Shown here piece by piece: positions 1 through 5,821 of a stretch of DNA of 6,599 nucleotides. Source of the DNA: Caldisericota bacterium (lineage in GTDB: Bacteria; Caldisericota; Caldisericia; Caldisericales; Caldisericaceae). Each line of letters starts with the position of its first letter. The stretch's first letter is position 1. The DNA is taken from contig DAOWNX010000052.1 in NCBI GenBank assembly GCA_030642335.1, positions 1 to 6,599 on the forward strand, given 5' to 3'. A program made the translations under genes and the position numbers. A model generated the notes under the pieces. That model was not told the DNA's origin. It did no database searches and worked only from the letters and a program-made list of their open reading frames with translations.

Positions 1-342
1 AATAATTTCTTCAATTGATTCGTGTTCTAATTCCTCTTCATTTGCTTCAACAGAACTTGGCTCTACTTCTTCGGAAACAGCTTCTTCAACTGCCTCGTGT
101 TCTAATTTCTCTTCATTTGCTTCAACAGAACTTGGCTCTATTTCTTCGGAAACAGCTTCTTTAACTACCTCGTGTTCTAATTCCTCTTCATTTGCTTCAA
201 CAGAACTTGGCTCTACTTCTTCGGAAACAGCTTCTTTAATTTTCCTACGCGGTAATTTCTCTTCGCCTGCTTTTGTAAGAATTGACTCTACATCTTCAGG
301 ATTTACTTCGTCATAAAACCCTTTTTTACCATTTTCACCCAT
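1..342 (-). CDS. Glu-rich tandem-repeat protein of unknown function, N-terminal 114 residues (3' end beyond window)
   Basis: I do not recognise this protein. The frame is open from an ATG at 340-342 through the window edge, giving 114 codons without a stop. It is preceded by AAGGGG (350-355), 7 nt from the ATG, and by an extended -10 promoter. Residues 1-35 are a unique, mixed-charge head with a basic patch (KLPRRKIK, 29-36). Residues 36-110 are three head-to-tail 25-residue repeats of the type KEAVSEEVEPSSVEANEEEL plus LEHEV-like ends. In these 75 residues 30 are Glu, 3 are Lys and none are Asp or aromatic. A fourth unit seems to begin at 111 (EEII) but diverges. There is no signal peptide or membrane segment in the visible part. 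The composition suggests an extended or disordered acidic spacer, possibly leading to a folded domain outside the window. It lies downstream of the ptb genes on the same strand but probably forms its own transcript. Confidence 0.8.
   Translation of the reverse strand, partial: MGENGKKGFYDEVNPEDVESILTKAGEEKLPRRKIKEAVSEEVEPSSVEANEEELEHEVVKEAVSEEIEPSSVEANEEKLEHEAVEEAVSEEVEPSSVEANEEELEHESIEEII
13..237 (-). repeat. Three in-frame 75-bp tandem repeats (25 residues each)
   Basis: The units are 163-237, 88-162 and 13-87 in coding order, with no spacer and no change in length. Units 1 and 2 differ at 3 of 75 bases, units 1 and 3 at 5, and units 2 and 3 at 6. A 66-base block at 171-236 is identical to the block at 21-86. 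Of seven variable positions among the three units, six change the amino acid (Lys/Glu at unit position 1, Val/Ile at 8, Glu/Lys at 19, Val/Ala/Ser at 24, Val/Ile at 25) and one is silent. The near identity points to recent expansion or homogenisation. The array may continue leftward, because bases 1-12 still partly match the unit. Confidence 0.95.
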
Positions 343-349
343 TTTTACA

Positions 350-355
350 CCCCTT
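350..355 (-). promoter_or_regulatory. Ribosome binding site of the repeat protein gene
   Basis: Read on the minus strand this is AAGGGG, 7 nt before the ATG at 342. It fixes the start of the repeat protein. Another ATG nearby (330-332) is out of frame with the long open frame. Confidence 0.7.
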
Positions 356-387
356 ATATCGTTTTTTCAACATTTAAACTATTTTTT

Positions 388-396
388 ATTATATCA
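388..396 (-). promoter_or_regulatory. Extended -10 promoter for the repeat protein gene
   Basis: The minus strand reads TGATATAAT, a perfect TGnTATAAT extended -10 element. It sits in a 69-bp AT-rich gap between the stop of the second ptb gene and the repeat gene. No good -35 hexamer occurs 16-18 nt upstream, which is tolerated by extended -10 promoters of the main sigma factor. Transcription would begin near 380, giving a leader of about 40 nt. In AT-rich DNA such matches arise by chance, but the position and spacing fit well. Confidence 0.6.
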
Positions 397-411
397 TATT
401 TTGCTAAATAT

Positions 412-1323
412 TTATTTCTCTGAAATAAACGCAGCTAATGCTAAAGAATAAAATTTAGATTCTTCACTATCGCCGCGAGAAGTAAGAACAGCTGGTGCAG
501 TTGCGCCAGTCACAACAGCTGCAATCTTAGCATTTCCTAATTTTGTAGTAGATTTATAAAATGTATTTCCGGTTTCAATATTAGGAAAAATCAAAATATC
601 AGCATCTCCTGCAACTTCAGATTTCACTTTTTTAATCAATGCCGATTCTTTAGAAACTGCAAGATCCAGTGCGAGCGGTCCATCAACCACACAGCCGCTA
701 ATTTGCCCTCTTTCATTCATTTTAGAAAGCAATGCCCCATCTATAGTTGCCTGCATCTTCAAATTTACAGTCTCCACTGCTGCAATTACAGCAACTTTTG
801 GTACAGCCACTCCAAATTTACGAACAATGCTTGCATTGTAGTTAATCATTTGCGCCTTCATTTTAAGATCGGGAAATGGTATTACAGCAACATCCGAAAC
901 AACAAGTAATTTAGGATAAGTAGAAATTTCTATAACAGTGGTATGAGAAAGAATATTTCCCGGAGGGAGAAGTCCTTCCTCTTTATCTAAAATACCTCTC
1001 ATATAGTTTGCAGTTTGACAAAATCCTTTCATAAGTACATCTGCTCTTTTTTCTTTTACGCACCTAACAGCCTGCCTGATTGCTTCCTTCTCGTCCGGGA
1101 CATCGACAATCTCAAAAAGAGAAATATCAATACCGTTTCCACTGGCAACTCTTTTAACCTCTTTTTTGCTTGCAAAATTTATTGCATTAAACAGCCCTTC
1201 CCTTACTCCCTTTTCAACAGCTTGAAGAGTATGAACATCCTGTCCATAAGCAACTGATAAAACTCTCTTCTTTCTACTTTTTACAGCTTCTACAATCTCA
1301 TCTAATCGTTTAATTTGTTCCAT
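412..1323 (-). CDS. ptb: Phosphate acyltransferase (Pta/Ptb family), second tandem paralogue
   Basis: A cytoplasmic enzyme of the phosphate acetyl/butyryltransferase family, 303 residues, the usual Ptb length. It is expected to catalyse acyl-CoA + phosphate = acyl-phosphate + CoA. Visible family blocks are RGQISGCVVDGPLALD (DGPLALD at 214-220), PNIETGN at 247-253 and a Ser-Arg pair at 282-283 in LTSRGDS. That pair matches the active-site Ser-Arg of Pta enzymes. The SDVA block and PNIETGN resemble clostridial Ptb more than its neighbour does. I chose the ATG at 1323 because GGGAGG (1330-1335) lies 6 nt upstream. A longer frame would start with TTG at 1362 inside the preceding gene. It begins 13 nt after the first ptb stop and is the last gene of the operon. 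Whether it uses butyryl-, acetyl- or branched acyl-CoA cannot be read from sequence. Confidence 0.88.
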   Translation of the reverse strand: MEQIKRLDEIVEAVKSRKKRVLSVAYGQDVHTLQAVEKGVREGLFNAINFASKKEVKRVASGNGIDISLFEIVDVPDEKEAIRQAVRCVKEKRADVLMKGFCQTANYMRGILDKEEGLLPPGNILSHTTVIEISTYPKLLVVSDVAVIPFPDLKMKAQMINYNASIVRKFGVAVPKVAVIAAVETVNLKMQATIDGALLSKMNERGQISGCVVDGPLALDLAVSKESALIKKVKSEVAGDADILIFPNIETGNTFYKSTTKLGNAKIAAVVTGATAPAVLTSRGDSEESKFYSLALAAFISEK

Positions 1324-1329
1324 TACTAG

Positions 1330-1335
1330 CCTCCC
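1330..1335 (-). promoter_or_regulatory. Ribosome binding site deciding the start of the second ptb gene
   Basis: GGGAGG on the minus strand, 6 nt before the ATG at 1323 and just past the stop of the upstream ptb (1337-1339). It supports the 303-residue product over a 316-residue frame starting at TTG 1362. Confidence 0.8.
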
Positions 1336-1336
1336 A

Positions 1337-2239
1337 TTATTCGTTTTTGCTCGCAATTGCAAGTGCTATTGAATTAAATTTAACATCACTTGTATCAGCA
1401 CGTGAAGGTATCATCACAGGTACTTTTGTTCCCACTATTATATGACCATTTTTAAAATTTGCATAATATGTAAGAGCTTTTCCAAAAATATTTCCTGCAG
1501 CAATATTTGGTACTATTAAAATATCTGCTATACCTGCTACAGCAGATTTAATTCCCTTTTTCTTTGCAGCATACTGCGAAATGGCATTATCAAGGGCTAA
1601 TGGTCCATCAATCGTGCAACTTTTTATCTGCCCTCGTTTATTCATTTGAGAAATAAGAGCTGCAGCAATTGTTTCCTCCATATCAGGGTTCACTACTTCT
1701 ACCGCAGCAAGCATAGCTACAAGCGGGTTCTCTTTTCCTAATTTATGAGCAACCATAACAACATTTTTAACAATAGAAATAAGAGTGTTAATATCTGGCT
1801 TAATATTTACACCACCATCACTCATAAGTACGAGCTTTCGCTCTTCTTCTTGCTGATCTTCGAATACAAACACATCGCTTATAATGTTGCCGGTTCTTAA
1901 CCCATTTTCCTTGTCTAAAACTTCTTTTAGAAGTTTAGAAGTCTTTACCTGTCCTTTTAGAAGAACGCCTCCATTCTTTACTCTCTGCACAGCAAAAGAA
2001 CTTTTTTCTTCATCGGTAACTGCATGAACAATATCTTCTATAAAACCCTTATCAGGAAACTGAGATAACACGCCCTCTATCTTGTCTCTATCACCCACAA
2101 GTATGCCTCTGCCAAAACCATAGTCATAGCTTTCTTTTACCGCCTTTACTGCTTCAATATCCTCCCCCCCTGCTACAACAATGTTTTCTCTACCTTTTCC
2201 TTTAAGATGCGAAAACAATTCTTCAAAACTATTTATCAT
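1337..2239 (-). CDS. ptb: Phosphate butyryltransferase
   Basis: Predicted to convert butyryl-CoA (or a related short or branched acyl-CoA) and phosphate to acyl-phosphate and CoA, which feeds the adjacent kinase. The 300-residue product begins MINSFEEL, close to the clostridial Ptb N-terminus as I recall it (MIKSFNE...). Family blocks are LLKGQVKTSKLLKEVLDKE, a SDGGVNI segment, AAVEVVNPDM, DGPLALD (211-217), PNIAAGN (244-250) and the Ser-Arg pair 279-280 in PSRADT. The PNIAAGN block has Ala where the paralogue and clostridial Ptb have Glu. The start is the ATG at 2239: AAGGAGG ends 5 nt upstream and overlaps the buk stop. A GTG at 2278 would add 13 residues overlapping buk and has no equal support. 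The gap to buk is 10 nt, so the two are co-translated. Confidence 0.92.
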   Translation of the reverse strand: MINSFEELFSHLKGKGRENIVVAGGEDIEAVKAVKESYDYGFGRGILVGDRDKIEGVLSQFPDKGFIEDIVHAVTDEEKSSFAVQRVKNGGVLLKGQVKTSKLLKEVLDKENGLRTGNIISDVFVFEDQQEEERKLVLMSDGGVNIKPDINTLISIVKNVVMVAHKLGKENPLVAMLAAVEVVNPDMEETIAAALISQMNKRGQIKSCTIDGPLALDNAISQYAAKKKGIKSAVAGIADILIVPNIAAGNIFGKALTYYANFKNGHIIVGTKVPVMIPSRADTSDVKFNSIALAIASKNE

Positions 2240-2244
2240 CAATG

Positions 2245-2250
2245 CCTCCT
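2245..2250 (-). promoter_or_regulatory. Ribosome binding site deciding the start of the first ptb gene
   Basis: AGGAGG on the minus strand, a consensus Shine-Dalgarno, 5 nt before the ATG at 2239. Its first base is the last base of the buk TAA codon, so a ribosome terminating on buk sits directly on the site. It favours the 300-residue start over GTG 2278. Confidence 0.85.
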
Positions 2251-3308
2251 TAAATATACTCTCGTTCTTTTTCTTCACCGTTTAAAACTCTGAATGCAGC
2301 CATTGCAAGAGCCCTCATCTCTTTATCTCCAGGGTAAACAACAATTGGAGCAATCCAGCTTACTCTCTTGCTCACCTCAGCAATTAGCTCTTTGTTGTAT
2401 GAAAGGCCGCCAATAAAGATTATTGCCTCGACATTTCCCCTCAAAACAGTTGCCATAGCGCCAATTTCTTTAGCAATTTGATAACACATTGCATCAACTA
2501 TAAACTTTGCGTATTTATCCCCTGTTCGGATTTTTTCTATTACTTCAAGCATATTATTTACACCAAGATAAGAAACAAGACCACCCCTTTTTGTGAAGAG
2601 ACGGACAAGTTCATTGTGATCATATTTACCAGAATATGACACCTTTACGACATTAATTGACGGCAAACTTCCTGTTCGTTCAGGTGAAAATGGCCCTCCT
2701 TCGTTCGCATTATTTACATCAACAATTTTTCCATTTTTTAAAGGCGCAATGGATATCCCCCCTCCCAGATGCGCAACAATAATATTCAAATCTTCAAATC
2801 GCTTACTTCTCTCTTCTGCGTATTGAAACGCATTAGCTCTAATATTTAATGTATGGGGTAATGAAATCCTGTTTATCTCCTTTAATCCAGATATTCTTGC
2901 AATCTCTTCAAACTCATCAACAGAAACAGGATCTGCTATATACGCGGGAATACCAAGATCTGTCGCTATCTCATATGCAATAATGCCACCAAGATTAGAA
3001 GCATGCTTCACCTTCGACTGGATCAAATCGTTCATTAATCTATTATTTACACGATAAGTACCTGCCTCAATTGGCTTTAAAATACCACCCCTTCCGATGA
3101 CAATCTCCAATTGATCTAAAGAAATATTATGCTTTTTTAAAACCTCTATAATCTTTTCTTTACGAAAATCCTTTTGTTCTTTAAGCGAACTAAACTGCGA
3201 AAGAACGCCTGAGGGATGATGAATAGATTCTATAAAAATAGGTTCTCTATCACCAAAAACAGCAACTTTAGTTGATGTAGAGCCTGGATTGATTACCAAA
3301 ATTTTCAT
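2250..3308 (-). CDS. buk: Butyrate kinase
   Basis: Transfers phosphate from butyryl-phosphate to ADP, giving butyrate and ATP, in the cytoplasm. It belongs to the acetate/butyrate kinase (ASKHA) fold. At 352 residues it has the typical Buk length. Motifs are NPGSTSTK (7-14, phosphate loop), HASNLGG (102-108), DPVSVDEF (126-133), SLPHTLNIRA (149-158), AHLGGGIS (179-186), NEGGPFSPERTGSLP (202-216) and IFIGGLSYN (297-305). The ATG at 3308 overlaps the recN stop as ATGA and gives the family N-terminus MKILVINPGSTSTK. A GTG two codons upstream (3314) is possible but less likely. Its site is GGCAGG, 5 nt before the ATG. With ptb directly downstream it completes the acyl-CoA-to-acid ATP-forming branch. 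Some family members prefer isobutyrate or other branched acids, which cannot be excluded here. Confidence 0.94.
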   Translation of the reverse strand: MKILVINPGSTSTKVAVFGDREPIFIESIHHPSGVLSQFSSLKEQKDFRKEKIIEVLKKHNISLDQLEIVIGRGGILKPIEAGTYRVNNRLMNDLIQSKVKHASNLGGIIAYEIATDLGIPAYIADPVSVDEFEEIARISGLKEINRISLPHTLNIRANAFQYAEERSKRFEDLNIIVAHLGGGISIAPLKNGKIVDVNNANEGGPFSPERTGSLPSINVVKVSYSGKYDHNELVRLFTKRGGLVSYLGVNNMLEVIEKIRTGDKYAKFIVDAMCYQIAKEIGAMATVLRGNVEAIIFIGGLSYNKELIAEVSKRVSWIAPIVVYPGDKEMRALAMAAFRVLNGEEKEREYI

Positions 3309-5011
3309 TGCCACCTGCCTATCAGCTCTTTAGCCTGACTTATTGTAGTTGTAGTAACATTTGTACCCGAAATCATCCGGGCAATCTCGTTAACTCTTTC
3401 GCATTCCTCAAGCTTTCTTGCCTTAAGAAATGTTTCACCATCTTCAACCGTTTTTTCCACCACAAAATGTTCTCCAGGAAGAGACGCAATTTGTGGAAGA
3501 TGTGTTATACAGATTACCTGTCTATACTTAGCTATCTCACGTAATTTCTCCGCTATTTTTTCGCCCGTCTTTCCTCCTATCCCTGCATCTACTTCATCAA
3601 ATATAAGCACAGGAATTTCATCTACTTCAGCAAGCACCTTCTTTATTGCAAGTGTCACCCTGGAAAGCTCTCCCCCAGAAGCAATGGACGCAAGAGGTTT
3701 AAACCCTTCGCCTGGATTTGGAGCAATGAGAAATTCAACAAGATCAATACCATCAGGAAAAAGTTTTACCATTTTGCCATCTATTTCTATCCCGTTTTCA
3801 TCTGCAACATTCTTAAATGACACTTTGAAATCAGCATTTTCCATGGCGAGGTCCTTTAATTCGTTTAGTACTTCTTTTTGAAATCTGCTTGCAGTCTCCT
3901 TTCGCATTAAAGAAAGCTCTGAAACATCTATTTTTATTTTGGAAAGAAATTCTTCTTTTTGTTTACTCAACTCCTCAATTTTCTCTTCGAGTGAAGTAAA
4001 AGATTGTAACCGTTCTTCTAGTTCACTCAAGTAGTTAATTAATTCAGGAACTGTTTTCTTATACTTCAGTTTTAATGCAGATAACAAAGAAAGTCTCTCT
4101 TCAATAAAAGAAAGACGATCTACATCAAAAACAATAGTCCCGTCATATCGCGCAAGGTCTCTATCGAGCTCCTTAAGTTGAACACTTATACTCTCTATCT
4201 GTTCATTGAGAGAGGAAAGATCAGGATCAATAACAGAAGCACGTTTAAGATTTGCAGAAACTAATTCAGCAAGATCTAAAATGCTACGATTTTCTTCACC
4301 CGATATAGAAGTCCTCGATTTGTCAATAAGATTTGCAAGTTCCTGTGCATTAGATAATATTTTTTCTTCTTTAATTAACTCTTCTTCCTCTTCTTGTTGT
4401 AGTTCTGCTTTTTCAAGCTCTTCGACCTCAAAATTAATAAAATCTCGCTCTTCTCGATATTTTTTATCCTGCTCAATCAGATCGTTCAAATCTTTTAAAA
4501 TTCTCCTGTAGGCAGCAATTTCTGAAATCACCTTTTCTTTCAAAGAGATAAGAGTCTCCCCGCCAAACCGATCGAGAGACAAAATATGTGTAGAGCTGTT
4601 CAGTAAAGATTGCACCTCATGCTGTCCGTGCATATCAATAAGACTGGATCCCAATTCCATCAAGCTCTTTATTGGCATAGGGTGACCGTTAATGATACCC
4701 TTTGTCCTGTTTTTATCGATCACCCTGGAAAGTATCACTATTGGTTCCCCTTCGAAGAGAGAAAGTTTCTTTAGAACATCGACTCCTTTGGATGCACCGT
4801 CAAGCATAAAACTTACTTCAACCTGCGCTTTATTACTTCCTGCTCGGATCAAATTGCTTGTTGCATTCCCGCCACAAGCTGCTGTAAGTGCTCTCATCAA
4901 GATTGTTTTACCTGTACCTGTTTCCCCGGAAATAATAACAAGATTACTGTCAAAAGACAACTCAACTTTTTTAGCTATTGCAAAATTTGTCAGTAGAATG
5001 CCAGCAAGCAT
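3305..5011 (-). CDS. recN: DNA repair protein RecN (SMC-like ATPase)
   Basis: RecN acts in recombinational repair of double-strand breaks, binding DNA ends and promoting their association. The 568-residue length is normal. It has the SMC-like split ATPase plan. The N-terminal lobe has the NFAIA segment and Walker A GETGTGKT (29-36). The HGQHE block (128-132) follows, then a Glu/Lys/Leu-rich coiled-coil region of roughly 155-375. The C-terminal lobe has the ABC signature SGGELSR (445-451), Walker B VLIFDE ending at Asp472-Glu473, and the switch histidine in ITHLPQ (His504). The closing VNEIARMISG block is typical of RecN. Walker A reads TGKT rather than the commoner AGKS, a conservative change. 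The ATG at 5011 directly abuts the nadK TAA, with a G-run (5017-5022) as ribosome binding site. The end overlaps buk by 4 nt. In Firmicutes argR often precedes recN, but it is absent here. Confidence 0.97.
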   Translation of the reverse strand: MLAGILLTNFAIAKKVELSFDSNLVIISGETGTGKTILMRALTAACGGNATSNLIRAGSNKAQVEVSFMLDGASKGVDVLKKLSLFEGEPIVILSRVIDKNRTKGIINGHPMPIKSLMELGSSLIDMHGQHEVQSLLNSSTHILSLDRFGGETLISLKEKVISEIAAYRRILKDLNDLIEQDKKYREERDFINFEVEELEKAELQQEEEEELIKEEKILSNAQELANLIDKSRTSISGEENRSILDLAELVSANLKRASVIDPDLSSLNEQIESISVQLKELDRDLARYDGTIVFDVDRLSFIEERLSLLSALKLKYKKTVPELINYLSELEERLQSFTSLEEKIEELSKQKEEFLSKIKIDVSELSLMRKETASRFQKEVLNELKDLAMENADFKVSFKNVADENGIEIDGKMVKLFPDGIDLVEFLIAPNPGEGFKPLASIASGGELSRVTLAIKKVLAEVDEIPVLIFDEVDAGIGGKTGEKIAEKLREIAKYRQVICITHLPQIASLPGEHFVVEKTVEDGETFLKARKLEECERVNEIARMISGTNVTTTTISQAKELIGRWQ

Positions 5012-5821
5012 TTATTCCCCCCATCCAAACTTCTTGTTCAATACATCAAAAAAGTTTTTCTTTTTCAAGTGCACAACACATAGCTCTCGCTTGGCTTTTT
5101 CAAAGGTTACTCTGTCAAACATCTTTAGTTTGAGAACTTCTTCGCCGTCCCTCTGAAAAGAAATAGGTTCTTTTGAAAGAATTCTCAAAGAAAGATGGTC
5201 CTCTCCAGAAAAAATAACAGGCCTTGCCGAAAGCTTATGTGGTGCAATAAACACAAGTTCATACACAGAAGCAGATGGAGTGATAATGGGAGCTCCAAGA
5301 GAAAGGGCATAAGCAGTAGAACCCGTAGGCGTTGCAATAACAATTCCATCACTTCTAAACTTTCCAGCCCGTATCCCATTAACAAAAATTTCGGCAAACA
5401 TCATTCTTTCCCGGATAGACCGCATCAAAACAAAATCATTGACAGCAAAAAATGTGTCTTCTTTTCCTCCCTCACCAAACCTTAATCCCTTAAGAACGGC
5501 TCTTTTCTCAATGAAAAAATCTCCTTTTAATAATTCTTCAACAGCATTAAAAACATCTTTTGCTTCAACATCCGTAAGAAAACCAAGATTGCCCAAATTT
5601 ATACCGAATACAGGCACATCCATTTCTATACCCAAATGTGAGGCCTTCAAGAAAGTACCGTCTCCGCCAAGGCTTACAATAACAGTATCTTTGTCGGGTT
5701 TAGCACTCCTTAACTCTTCGTTGAGAAATACTTTTATGTTTCTTTTCCTAAAAAAATTAGTAAGTTTTTCAGCTCTTTCCTTAATTTCTACTCCATCAAG
5801 GTAAAAAATTCCTATTTTCAT
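5012..5821 (-). CDS. nadK: NAD kinase (ATP- or polyphosphate-dependent)
   Basis: Phosphorylates NAD+ to NADP+, the only route to NADP(H) in most bacteria; cytoplasmic. Numbered from the ATG at 5821 the product has 269 residues. Motifs are LGGDGTFL (51-58, the GGDG diphosphate-binding motif), GINLGNLGFL (73-82), an ND pair at 128-129 (the NE/D motif), DGIVIATPTGSTAYALS (158-174) and PHKLSARP (194-201). The usual GGP after TAYSLS reads GAP here. The C-terminus FFDVLNKKFGWG is typical. The start at 5821 makes a 4-nt ATGA overlap with the tlyA stop, has AAAGGA 7 nt upstream, and gives the family N-terminus MKIGIFY. An in-frame ATG at 5839 would add six residues but lacks a ribosome binding site. 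nadK next to tlyA and recN is a recurring bacterial arrangement. Confidence 0.96.
   Translation of the reverse strand: MKIGIFYLDGVEIKERAEKLTNFFRKRNIKVFLNEELRSAKPDKDTVIVSLGGDGTFLKASHLGIEMDVPVFGINLGNLGFLTDVEAKDVFNAVEELLKGDFFIEKRAVLKGLRFGEGGKEDTFFAVNDFVLMRSIRERMMFAEIFVNGIRAGKFRSDGIVIATPTGSTAYALSLGAPIITPSASVYELVFIAPHKLSARPVIFSGEDHLSLRILSKEPISFQRDGEEVLKLKMFDRVTFEKAKRELCVVHLKKKNFFDVLNKKFGWGE

Noticed and set aside
1..240. The 75-bp repeats as a possible CRISPR array
   Set aside because: The units are contiguous with no unique spacers, keep the reading frame and are too long. They encode a protein repeat.
396..411. AT-only inverted repeat (ATATTT/AAATAT around an AGCA loop) after the second ptb as a terminator
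   Set aside because: The stem is only six A-T pairs and is followed on the transcript by A-rich rather than U-rich sequence. It overlaps the upstream edge of the promoter.
4206..4511. Ser-rich 101-codon open frame on the plus strand opposite the recN coiled coil
   Set aside because: The Ser runs are the reverse complement of the Glu/Lys codon-rich coiled coil and are not an independent protein.
4692..5156. 154-codon open frame on the plus strand opposite recN and nadK
   Set aside because: It lies wholly antisense to two well-supported genes and its translation is Ser/Phe/Leu-rich low-complexity sequence typical of the reverse strand. It has no recognisable domain.
5439..5804. 121-codon open frame on the plus strand opposite nadK
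   Set aside because: It is antisense to conserved NAD kinase motifs and has no family resemblance. It is a shadow of the real gene.
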